Both the position numbers and the translations under genes were made by a program. The notes below the pieces were generated by a model, which was not told the DNA's origin, made no database searches, and saw nothing but the letters and a program-made list of their open reading frames with translations. A stretch of DNA of 5,418 nt, taken from contig JAEKLU010000210.1 in NCBI GenBank assembly GCA_019509685.1, positions 1 to 5,418 on the forward strand, written 5' to 3'. Shown here piece by piece: positions 1-5,353 of this stretch (its first letter is position 1; each line of letters opens with the position of its first letter). This DNA is from Mesorhizobium sp. (GTDB taxonomy: Bacteria > Pseudomonadota > Alphaproteobacteria > Rhizobiales > Rhizobiaceae).

Positions 1-658
1 TGCCATCACGCTGACCGGCGCCGAGCGCGCCTTCACTTATTGGCGCGCCGATGCCGCGGCACGCAAGCTCGCCTCGGACCCGGCCGCCCTGGCGAAAAGC
101 CTCGAAAACCAGGCGCTTGTCTATTTTTCCGGAATCACCCTGGCAATCCTGGACGAAGGCGCGCGAAAAATCTTGCTGGACGCCGTTGCGGCAGCTCGCA
201 CCGCTGGTTCCCTTGTTGCTTTCGATCCCAACTATCGTCCCCGGCTTTGGTCGAATCGCGAGACGGCGCAAGCCGCGATCCTGGAAGCGCTTGGCGTCGC
301 GGATATCGCACTGCCGACGTTCCCCGACGAACAGATGCTGTTCGGCGACGAGACGCCGGATGCAACCGCCGGGCGTCTCAGCAGGCTGGTCGGCGAAGTG
401 ATCGTCAAGAACGGCGAACAGCCGGCCCTGATTGCCGTGAACGGCAACGCGCTGAGCGTCGAGGCGGTCCATGTCGCGACGCCGGTCGACACCACCGGTG
501 CCGGCGACTCCTTCAACGGCGGTTACCTCGCGGCACGGCTGGCCGGCCATGCGCCCGCCGACGCGGCCCGCCGCGCGCATCGTGTTGCCGCCGCGGTCGT
601 CCGGGTGCGCGGCGCGCTGGCGCCGTTCGAGACGCTCAGAGCTGCCTTCGACAGTTGA
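1..658 (+). CDS. kdgK: 2-keto-3-deoxygluconate kinase (PfkB family), 5' end outside window
   Basis: This cytosolic sugar kinase phosphorylates 2-keto-3-deoxygluconate (KDG) with ATP to KDPG, which enters the Entner-Doudoroff lower branch. The reading frame is open from base 2 to the TGA at 656-658, giving 218 visible residues. PfkB sugar kinases of this type are usually about 300 residues, so roughly 80-95 N-terminal residues lie to the left. An ERAFTYWR stretch near the left edge matches the substrate-side Y-W-R motif typical of KDG kinases. A DPNYRPRLW stretch at about 224-250 matches the D-x-N-x-R-x-x-LW signature of this subfamily. The PfkB C-terminal signature DTTGAGDSFNGGY starts at base 488, and its catalytic Asp is the codon at 506-508. 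The ATP-site VKNGE segment is at about 401-418. The gene converges with galM, leaving a 45-bp gap. A related PfkB kinase for another sugar acid is possible but less likely given YWR. Confidence 0.88.
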   Translation, partial: AITLTGAERAFTYWRADAAARKLASDPAALAKSLENQALVYFSGITLAILDEGARKILLDAVAAARTAGSLVAFDPNYRPRLWSNRETAQAAILEALGVADIALPTFPDEQMLFGDETPDATAGRLSRLVGEVIVKNGEQPALIAVNGNALSVEAVHVATPVDTTGAGDSFNGGYLAARLAGHAPADAARRAHRVAAAVVRVRGALAPFETLRAAFDS

Positions 659-670
659 ACGCCGTCGAAG
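646..670 (+). terminator. hairpin over the kdgK stop codon, possible 3'-end signal
   Basis: CTTCGAC (646-652) and GTCGAAG (664-670) form a perfect 7-bp stem, and one further G-C and one G-T pair can form inside it. The loop contains the kdgK TGA. No T-tract follows on either strand, so this is not a standard intrinsic terminator. It sits between two convergent genes, where a 3'-end or mRNA-protecting hairpin would be expected. The role is inferred from position only. Confidence 0.3.
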
Positions 671-703
671 CTTAGACACACTTCACTTCAATAATGGAAA
701 ACC

Positions 704-1723
704 TTACGGCAGCCGGAACCGATATTCCGTCACCTGGTGATAGATCTGCCCCGGCCACAGCGTGGCCTGCGGGAAATAGGGCCTATTCGGCGCGTCCGGC
801 CAAGTCTGCGCTTCGAGGCAGAAACCCGAAAACGCCCGGTAGCGACGACCGTCGAGACCAGGCGATATCGGCGCCACATACTGGCCGCTATAGAGCTGCA
901 GGCCGGGCTCCGTGGTCCAGACCTCCATTTCGACGCCGGAATTGGCGCCCTGCACCCAGGCCGCCTGGTGCAGCGGTCCGCGGCTGGAGGCCAGGCAGTA
1001 ATTCAGGTCATAGGCAAGCTGCTCGCCTTCCATTTCCATGCGCAGCGGCCGCGCCTGGCGGAAATCGTAAGGCGTGCCGTCGACCGGCTTGACGACACCG
1101 GTCGGGATCATCTCGGCGTCGACCGGTGTGAAGGCGCCGGCGTTGAGCATCAGCCGGTGGTCGAGAATGTCACTGGTGCCGCCATCGTCGAGGTTGAAAT
1201 AAGAATGCTGCGCGAGGTTGCACAGCGTCGGCTCCTCGCAGGTGGCGGTCAGCTCCATGCTGAGTGTGCCGGGAATCTTCAGCCGGTAGGTGCAGGTGAC
1301 GTCGAGCGCGCCGGGAAAGCCCATCGCGCCGTCCGGGTCATGCAGTGTCAGCGTCACGAAATCGCGGCCATGCAGCGAAACCGTCCATGGCCGGTGGAAA
1401 TAGCCTTCCGAGCCGCCATGCAGCGTGTGTTTGCCGAGGAAATTGCGCTCCGTCTGGTAGCGCTTGCCGGCAAGGGTGAAGCGGCCATTGCCGATCCGAT
1501 TGGCGAAGCGGCCAACCACGGCGCCGAAGAAAGCGCGGTCGGTCTCGTAGGGCTCGAAACGGTCATAGCCCAGCACCAGCGGCGCATCATGGCCCGTGAG
1601 CCTAAGGTCCTGGACGATCGCGCCAAGCCCGATGATGTTTGCGGTGATGCCGCCGCCCCGGATAGTGAAGCGGCGCACGGCCTCGCCCGCCTGCGTCGTG
1701 CCGAAGACCTCGCCGTCCTTCAT
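704..1723 (-). CDS. galM: aldose 1-epimerase (mutarotase)
   Basis: This cytosolic enzyme interconverts the alpha and beta anomers of aldoses such as glucose and galactose before their catabolism. The product is 339 residues, normal for GalM, and spans the whole beta-sandwich domain. Family landmarks are in order: GRFANRI at 71-77; LHGG with the binding His at 102; HSYFNL with the presumed catalytic acid His173; YDLNY with the sugar-binding Asp239; TEPGLQLYSG at 271-280; and GFCLEAQ with the presumed catalytic base Glu304, followed by WPDAPNRP. The ATG at 1723 is the first start after an in-frame stop 30 bp upstream. It has only a weak GGA Shine-Dalgarno (1733-1731, 7-nt spacing). The gene converges with kdgK and lies 131 bp downstream of gabD on the same strand. 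The reaction follows from strong family matches; the preferred sugar cannot be told from sequence. Confidence 0.93.
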   Translation of the reverse strand: MKDGEVFGTTQAGEAVRRFTIRGGGITANIIGLGAIVQDLRLTGHDAPLVLGYDRFEPYETDRAFFGAVVGRFANRIGNGRFTLAGKRYQTERNFLGKHTLHGGSEGYFHRPWTVSLHGRDFVTLTLHDPDGAMGFPGALDVTCTYRLKIPGTLSMELTATCEEPTLCNLAQHSYFNLDDGGTSDILDHRLMLNAGAFTPVDAEMIPTGVVKPVDGTPYDFRQARPLRMEMEGEQLAYDLNYCLASSRGPLHQAAWVQGANSGVEMEVWTTEPGLQLYSGQYVAPISPGLDGRRYRAFSGFCLEAQTWPDAPNRPYFPQATLWPGQIYHQVTEYRFRLP

Positions 1724-1791
1724 CGCAATGTCCGAATCGTCTGTCTGTTAATCCGCGACTGTGGCCGGCTGCATGGCGTCCGGCAAGGGCA

Positions 1792-1838
1792 GGCTCGATC
1801 ACGATGCCGGTTGGTTAAGCCGTTATCCTGATCGAGCC
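1792..1838. repeat. long imperfect palindrome between gabD and galM
   Basis: GGCTCGATCACGAT (1792-1805) pairs with ATCCTGATCGAGCC (1825-1838), 13 of 14 positions complementary, including a perfect outer 10-bp arm. A smaller CGG-TT/AA-G-CCG pairing is possible in the 19-nt loop. It begins 17 bp beyond the gabD stop and ends 68 bp before the galM start. No T-tract follows in either direction, so a standard intrinsic terminator is unlikely. An operator for galM or an intercistronic mRNA hairpin would both fit the position. Confidence 0.6.
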
Positions 1839-1852
1839 GCTTCTCAGATCAA
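1822..1852 (-). promoter_or_regulatory. possible galM promoter overlapping the palindrome
   Basis: On the minus strand TTGATC (1852-1847) could be a -35 and GATAAC (1827-1822) a -10. Each matches four of six sigma-70 consensus bases. The 19-bp spacing is longer than ideal. The -10 lies within the inner arm of the 1792-1838 palindrome, an arrangement that would suit a repressor site. This is a weak prediction based on sequence resemblance only. Confidence 0.2.
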
Positions 1853-1854
1853 TT

Positions 1855-3312
1855 TCAGAGGCCGAGACCACCGATGCAGACATATTTGGTGTCGAGGTAA
1901 TCCTCGATACCCTGATGTCCGCCTTCCTTGCCGAGGCCGGATTCCTTGACGCCGCCGAACGGCGCCTCGGGCGTGGTGATCAGGCCTTCATTGACGCCGA
2001 CCATGCCGTATTTCAGCCCTTCCATGACGCGGAACGCGCGACCGAGATCGCCGGTGTAGAAATAGGCGGCGAGGCCGAATTCGGTGTCATTGGCCAAAGC
2101 GACGGCCTCTTCCTCGGTTTCGAACTTGAACACCGGCGCGATCGGCCCAAAGATCTCTTCCTTCATGAAGCGCATCTTCGGCGTGGCGTTGGCGATCACG
2201 GTCGGCTGGAAGAACGAGCCGCCAAGCGCATGGCGCTTGCCACCGGCAACGATCTTGCCGCCCTTCTCCGTCGCGTCGGCGATGAATTCCTCGACCTTCT
2301 CGACCGCCTTCTCGTCGATCAGCGGGCCCTGCTGCACGCCTTCCTCCAGGCCCGAGCCGACCTTCAAATTGTTCGAGGCGGCGGCAAGCTTTTCGACGAA
2401 CTTGTCATAGACGCCGGCCTGGACGAGGAAGCGATTGGTGCAAACGCAGGTCTGGCCCGAGTTGCGATACTTGGCCGTGATGGCGCCGGCGACCGCGCGG
2501 TCGAGGTCGGCGTCGTCGAAGACCAGGAACGGCGCGTTGCCGCCAAGCTCCATCGACACTTTCTTGACGGTCACCGACGACTTCTGGATGAGAAGCTTGC
2601 CGACCTCGGTCGAGCCGGTGAAGGTGATCTTCGACACCAGCGGGTTGGCGCAGATCTCGTCGCCGATCTCGGCGGCCGAACCGGTCAGGATGTTGACGAC
2701 GCCCTTGGGGAAGCCGACTTCCTCGGCCAGCGCGCCCCAGGCGAGACCGGAATAAGGTGTCTGCGTCGCCGGCTTGACGACGGCCGTGCAGCCGGCGGCC
2801 AGCGCCGGGCCGAGTTTGCGGGCCAGCATCGAGGATGGAAAATTCCATGGTGTGATGGCGGCGATGACGCCGACCGGCTCCTTGGTCACCAGGATACGGC
2901 GATCACCCCACGGCGACGGCACGACATCGCCATAGGTGCGGCGGCCTTCCTCGGCGAACCAGAGAACGTAGCTCGCGGCCGAGCCGATCTCGCCCTTGGA
3001 TTCGGCGAGCGACTTGCCCTGCTCGATGGTGAGCAGCTCGGCCAGCACGTCCTGATTGTCCATCATCGCGTCATGCAGCTTGCGCAGCAGCTTCGAGCGC
3101 TCGAGCGCGGTCGTCTTGCGCCAGCTCTTGAAGGCTTCCTGGGCCGCCTCGATGGCGCGGCGGGTCTCAGTCTTGCCGGCCTTCGGCACGGTGCCGATCT
3201 TGAGGCCCGTGGCCGGATTGGTGACGTCGATGGTCTGGCCGCTGTCGGCCTGCACCCATTCGCCGTTGATGAGATTGGCCTGGCGCATGAAATGGCTGGT
3301 TTTCTGAAGCAT
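1855..3312 (-). CDS. gabD: succinate-semialdehyde dehydrogenase, NAD(P)+-dependent
   Basis: This cytosolic aldehyde dehydrogenase oxidises succinate semialdehyde to succinate, the last step of GABA breakdown. The 485-residue product has the usual GabD length. Visible landmarks are PWNFP at 155-159, the cofactor Lys180 in KPATQTP, GSTEVG at 233-238, the general base Glu255 in MELGG, the catalytic Cys289 in GQTCVC, and EEIFGP at 385-390. Arg165, Arg283 and Ser458 sit where the family binds the substrate carboxylate, and the C-terminal KYVCIGGL segment is also GabD-like. A second Cys at 291 makes the C-x-C pair known as a redox switch in human SSADH. I chose the ATG at 3312 because GGAGG (3324-3320) precedes it by 7 nt; a longer frame from 3384 lacks such support. 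A relative acting on another semialdehyde, such as alpha-ketoglutarate or glutarate semialdehyde, is possible given the sugar-acid neighbours. Confidence 0.92.
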   Translation of the reverse strand: MLQKTSHFMRQANLINGEWVQADSGQTIDVTNPATGLKIGTVPKAGKTETRRAIEAAQEAFKSWRKTTALERSKLLRKLHDAMMDNQDVLAELLTIEQGKSLAESKGEIGSAASYVLWFAEEGRRTYGDVVPSPWGDRRILVTKEPVGVIAAITPWNFPSSMLARKLGPALAAGCTAVVKPATQTPYSGLAWGALAEEVGFPKGVVNILTGSAAEIGDEICANPLVSKITFTGSTEVGKLLIQKSSVTVKKVSMELGGNAPFLVFDDADLDRAVAGAITAKYRNSGQTCVCTNRFLVQAGVYDKFVEKLAAASNNLKVGSGLEEGVQQGPLIDEKAVEKVEEFIADATEKGGKIVAGGKRHALGGSFFQPTVIANATPKMRFMKEEIFGPIAPVFKFETEEEAVALANDTEFGLAAYFYTGDLGRAFRVMEGLKYGMVGVNEGLITTPEAPFGGVKESGLGKEGGHQGIEDYLDTKYVCIGGLGL

Positions 3313-3319
3313 GGTCTGG

Positions 3320-3324
3320 CCTCC
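3320..3324 (-). promoter_or_regulatory. gabD ribosome binding site
   Basis: On the minus strand GGAGG lies 7 nt before the ATG at 3312. It decides the start in favour of the 485-residue protein. It overlaps an 8-bp palindrome, CCGTACGG (3323-3330). Confidence 0.8.
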
Positions 3325-3367
3325 GTACGGCGCGCTGATCGGCCGTTTTGTCTGGATATCCGATGGA

Positions 3368-3386
3368 GCGTGCTTGAGCCGCACGC
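3368..3386. repeat. 6-bp inverted repeat in the gabD leader
   Basis: GCGTGC (3368-3373) and GCACGC (3381-3386) are perfect inverted arms around a 7-bp spacer. It lies 56-74 bp before the gabD start. It could be a regulator half-site pair or a small leader hairpin; no regulator family can be assigned from it. Confidence 0.4.
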
Positions 3387-3392
3387 CGGCGC

Positions 3393-3426
3393 ATTGCTCT
3401 TACCTAGGGAAAGGCGGGCAAGCAAT
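3393..3426. repeat. second inverted repeat upstream of gabD
   Basis: ATTGCT (3393-3398) and AGCAAT (3421-3426) are perfect 6-bp arms, 22 bp apart, with a CCTAGG palindrome (3403-3408) in between. It lies just downstream of the candidate gabD -10 (3443-3438), where a repressor site could sit. Short arms with a long spacer can also occur by chance. Confidence 0.3.
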
Positions 3427-3433
3427 CACAAGA

Positions 3434-3445
3434 TGGCATATAGGG
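3434..3445 (-). promoter_or_regulatory. candidate gabD -10 region (CTATAT)
   Basis: On the minus strand CTATAT (3443-3438) matches the -10 form often seen in rhizobial promoters. A start site near 3431 would give a leader of about 120 nt. I found no convincing -35 at 16-18 bp. The surrounding 12-mer CCCTATATGCCA recurs on the plus strand at 4528-4539. Confidence 0.35.
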
Positions 3446-3474
3446 GTTGGGCCAGCAAAAGCGAGACGGCAGGC

Positions 3475-4425
3475 TTATCCAAAGACGTGGATCGCCACCG
3501 TCAGCCAGATCGACGTGGTCAGCACCGCGCTTGCCGTGGCCAGCGTCATCTGGTTCGAGGCCAGTGCCTGTCCGGTGTTGAACTGGACGGCGATCAGGTA
3601 GGAGTTGATGCCCGACGGCAGCGCCGCGACGACGACCGCGACCTTGGCTGTCAGTGGCGGCAGGCCGAGCAGCCAGACGAAGACCAGCACCAGCGCCGGC
3701 ATCAGGAACAGTTTCAGGACCGACAGCGCCAAGGCCGGGCGGATGTTGCCGGAAATGCCGAAGCGACGCAGGCTGAGCCCCATCGCAAACAGTGCTACGG
3801 GGCCGGCCGTATCCGCCAGCGTATCGACCAGACGTTCGACAAGGTCCGGCATCGGCACGCCGCTGATGCGCCAGGCGAGCCCGGCCAGAATGCCGATGAT
3901 CAGCGGATTGATGAACAGCCGCTTGAGGAAGCTCTTGATGATGCGCAGCGGATGGACGGCTTCGCCGCCGGCGCGGCCGAACATCTCGAACAGCACGATC
4001 GAGGCCATCATCATGATCGGCAGATGGACCGAGACCAGCAGCGAGAGCACCTCGAAGCCGCTCGCCCCGAAGATGCCGAGGATAAACGGCGCGCCGAGCA
4101 GCACGACATTGGAATAGGCCGACGACACGCCGCCGACGATGCCCGCGCGGGCGTCGCGGCCGAAGATGCGCGTCATGACCAGATGGCCGGCGGTCCAGGT
4201 GATGGCCGCCGCCGCGAAATAGGCGGCCCACAGCGACCACGGCGTGACGCCATGGAAATCTGACTGCACCATGGTCTGGAACAGAAGCAGCGGCATCGCC
4301 ACGTTGACAGCGAATTCGGAAATTCCCTCCCCGCTCGCCGGCTTCAGATAGCCGGTCAGCCCGGCGAGATAGCCGAGCGCGACGAGACTGAAGACGAAGA
4401 GGACCGTTTCGACAAGCGGAGACAT
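3475..4425 (-). CDS. AEC (auxin efflux carrier) family membrane transporter
   Basis: This is an inner-membrane permease of 316 residues, the usual size for bacterial AEC proteins. Ten hydrophobic segments can be read at about residues 4-22, 35-53, 62-82, 95-120, 124-146, 167-187, 200-218, 230-252, 257-279 and 293-312, the expected AEC topology of two sets of five. Family-like stretches include AMPLLLFQ at 43-50, FINPLIIGI at 171-179, the MGLSLRR region at 215-221 and ALPSGINSYLIA at 268-279. Characterised bacterial relatives such as MdcF transport dicarboxylates like malonate or malate. The substrate here is unknown, and a carboxylate linked to neighbouring gabD is only an inference. The ATG at 4425 is preferred, with GGA 5 nt upstream; an in-frame TTG at 4461 would add 12 polar residues before the first helix. 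It is divergent from the histidine phosphatase gene. Confidence 0.87.
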   Translation of the reverse strand: MSPLVETVLFVFSLVALGYLAGLTGYLKPASGEGISEFAVNVAMPLLLFQTMVQSDFHGVTPWSLWAAYFAAAAITWTAGHLVMTRIFGRDARAGIVGGVSSAYSNVVLLGAPFILGIFGASGFEVLSLLVSVHLPIMMMASIVLFEMFGRAGGEAVHPLRIIKSFLKRLFINPLIIGILAGLAWRISGVPMPDLVERLVDTLADTAGPVALFAMGLSLRRFGISGNIRPALALSVLKLFLMPALVLVFVWLLGLPPLTAKVAVVVAALPSGINSYLIAVQFNTGQALASNQMTLATASAVLTTSIWLTVAIHVFG

Positions 4426-4432
4426 TTTTTCC

Positions 4433-4461
4433 GTGATAGGCGAGGCCGGACCACCGCGCAA
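4433..4461 (-). promoter_or_regulatory. weak promoter-like pair just before the transporter gene
   Basis: On the minus strand TTGCGC (4461-4456) and TATCAC (4438-4433) are separated by exactly 17 bp. They match three and four of six consensus bases. Only seven bases, GGAAAAA, separate the -10 from the ATG, so the transcript would be leaderless or nearly so. A promoter farther upstream in the 153-bp divergent region is equally possible. Confidence 0.2.
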
Positions 4462-4527
4462 TCGGCCGGCGGAGCTCTCGTCTCCTAGCCGTTAGTCCTC
4501 TGCTTGTCTTTCAGCCGGCTTTACGGT

Positions 4528-4539
4528 CCCTATATGCCA
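4528..4539 (+). promoter_or_regulatory. candidate -10 region of the histidine phosphatase gene
   Basis: CTATAT at 4530-4535 lies 43 bp before the ATG at 4579, giving a plausible leader of about 37 nt. CTTGTC at 4503-4508 resembles the rhizobial -35 CTTGAC, but its 21-bp spacing is too long for a normal sigma-70 promoter. The whole 12-mer CCCTATATGCCA is identical to the minus-strand copy at 3445-3434. Confidence 0.35.
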
Positions 4540-4542
4540 ATC

Positions 4543-4572
4543 ATGGCCCCGGCCCTCGGGCTGCCATAAGGA
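4543..4572 (+). promoter_or_regulatory. leader hairpin abutting the phosphatase ribosome binding site
   Basis: ATGGC (4543-4547) and GCCAT (4563-4567) can pair, with an inner CCC/GGG pairing, into a GC-rich stem. The Shine-Dalgarno AAGGA (4568-4572) starts directly after it, 6 nt before the ATG at 4579. The ribosome site is well supported. Any role of the hairpin in translation is inference. Confidence 0.45.
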
Positions 4573-4578
4573 CTTCTC

Positions 4579-5127
4579 ATGCTGCGACTTGCCCTGGCGC
4601 TTTTCCTGCTTGCCGTTCCGAGCCTCGCTAACGCGACCGACGCGGGCTGGGCGCTGCTGCGCGAAGGCGGCCATGTTGTCCTGCTTCGCCACGCCTACGT
4701 CACCGGCGCGACCGATCCGGCGAATTTCAGCATCGACAATTGCGCCACGCAGCTCAATCTATCGGAGCGCGGCAAGCAGCAGGCGAGCCGCATCGGCGCG
4801 CTTTTCGCGGCCCGCGCCGCCCCCATCGATCACGTGCTCTCCAGCCGCTACTGCCGCAGTCTCGACACCGCCCGCATCGCTTTCGAAGCCGAGCCGCAGC
4901 CTTTCGCGCCGCTCGACCTTTTGAAAACCGATCCCGCCGAGAAGGCCGCGCAGATCGCGGCGGTGATGAAGGAGATCCGCGGCTATTCCGGATCCGACAA
5001 TCTGGTGCTGGTTACGCATCTCGAAAACATCCAGGCCCTCACCGGCGTTTCGCCGCGCGAGGGCGAGGCGGTGGTGGTGGCACCGGAAGGCGACGGCCTC
5101 AAAGTGCTTGGACGCGTCACGTTCTGA
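4579..5127 (+). CDS. exported histidine phosphatase family protein
   Basis: This is a small histidine (phosphoglycerate mutase-like) phosphatase of 182 residues, with the core only. An N-terminal hydrophobic segment at residues 3-17, ending in ANA around 17-19, looks like a Sec signal peptide cleaved near residue 19, so the mature protein should act in the periplasm. The catalytic motif is LLRHA at 35-39, with His38 as the expected phospho-acceptor and Ala where RHG proteins have Gly. LSERG at 61-65, the Arg-bearing SSRYCRS at 88-94, and the second core His147 in VTHLENI complete the fold's active site. The ATG at 4579 has AAGGA at 6-nt spacing. It is divergent from the transporter and upstream of acpXL, 223 bp apart. 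The substrate cannot be read from sequence. Envelope phosphatases such as Ais-like proteins belong to the same superfamily, which does not prove a lipid A role here. Confidence 0.85.
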   Translation: MLRLALALFLLAVPSLANATDAGWALLREGGHVVLLRHAYVTGATDPANFSIDNCATQLNLSERGKQQASRIGALFAARAAPIDHVLSSRYCRSLDTARIAFEAEPQPFAPLDLLKTDPAEKAAQIAAVMKEIRGYSGSDNLVLVTHLENIQALTGVSPREGEAVVVAPEGDGLKVLGRVTF

Positions 5128-5350
5128 GGGCGCTGCGTCTGGTTTTACGGCACAATTGTTGCAGAAATACCACTGCCGCAAGCTGCAAGCTCAGGCCCGA
5201 GAACCCGCCGAAGTCCCTTTGGATTGCGTTCCACAAGCCGGCATCCCATCTGCGCCCGGCGTATCAGGCCTTTTCCTGTCGGGAAAAACCGATTAGACAG
5301 CGCCCAAACAAGATGCGGACAGATTCCGCCCGCAACCGAAGGAAGAGCCC
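5128..5350 (+). other. 223-bp non-coding leader region before acpXL
   Basis: No credible coding frame is present; a 62-codon frame starting in the phosphatase 3' end at 5108 has no ribosome site or recognisable content. The region holds a tandem 7-mer GCAAGCT (5178-5191), an ACAATTGT palindrome (5152-5159) and a hairpin at 5267-5290. GACGC (5111-5115) and GCGTC (5135-5139), followed by GGTTTT, could be a very weak terminator for the phosphatase gene. The acpXL promoter probably lies here, but I could not identify a confident -35/-10 pair. Confidence 0.5.
5267..5290. repeat. A/T-stemmed hairpin in the acpXL upstream region
   Basis: TTTTCC (5271-5276) pairs with GGAAAA (5282-5287) around a 5-nt loop. 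A further GG/CC pair (5267-5268 with 5289-5290) can close it across a small internal loop. It lies 60 bp before the acpXL start. It could be an operator, a leader hairpin or a weak terminator; nothing decides between them. Confidence 0.35.
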
Positions 5351-5353
5351 TTG
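5339..5353 (+). promoter_or_regulatory. acpXL ribosome binding site and TTG start
   Basis: AAGGAAG at 5339-5345 is a strong Shine-Dalgarno, with 7 nt between AAGGA and the TTG at 5351. The in-frame TAG at 5294-5296 is followed by no ATG or GTG before 5351. TTG is therefore the only reasonable start. Confidence 0.8.

Noticed and set aside
40..675. A 211-codon plus-strand frame overlapping kdgK
   Set aside because: It is out of frame with the KdgK motifs, and its product is an Arg-rich shadow without domains.
1764..1784. GCCGG/CCGGC inverted repeat in the galM leader
   Set aside because: The arms are only 5 bp and made of a motif that is very common in this GC-rich DNA, with an 11-bp spacer. 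It is not distinguishable from chance.
737..1831. A 364-codon open frame on the plus strand opposite galM
   Set aside because: It has the same explanation: it is in codon register with galM, which has clear catalytic motifs, and the antisense product has none.
3313..3384. A 24-residue N-terminal extension of GabD
   Set aside because: The extra residues have no resemblance to GabD N-termini, and the internal ATG at 3312 has a perfect GGAGG at good spacing. The extension also covers the leader inverted repeat.
3404..4240. A 278-codon minus-strand frame overlapping the transporter
   Set aside because: This is a shifted shadow of the AEC gene. The transporter frame has ten clean membrane segments, while this one is rich in Arg and lacks a membrane pattern or family motif.
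1915..4263. A 782-codon open frame on the plus strand opposite gabD and the transporter
   Set aside because: Its codons are in exact register with the complementary codons of both minus-strand genes. It stays open only because those genes lack TTA, CTA and TCA codons, as is usual at high GC, and the 162-bp gap happens to lack stops. Its product is a low-complexity run rich in Arg, Asp, Ala and Gly with no recognisable domain.
5108..5296. A 62-codon frame between the phosphatase and acpXL genes
   Set aside because: It starts inside the phosphatase gene, has no ribosome site at its start and no recognisable content. The region reads better as a non-coding leader.
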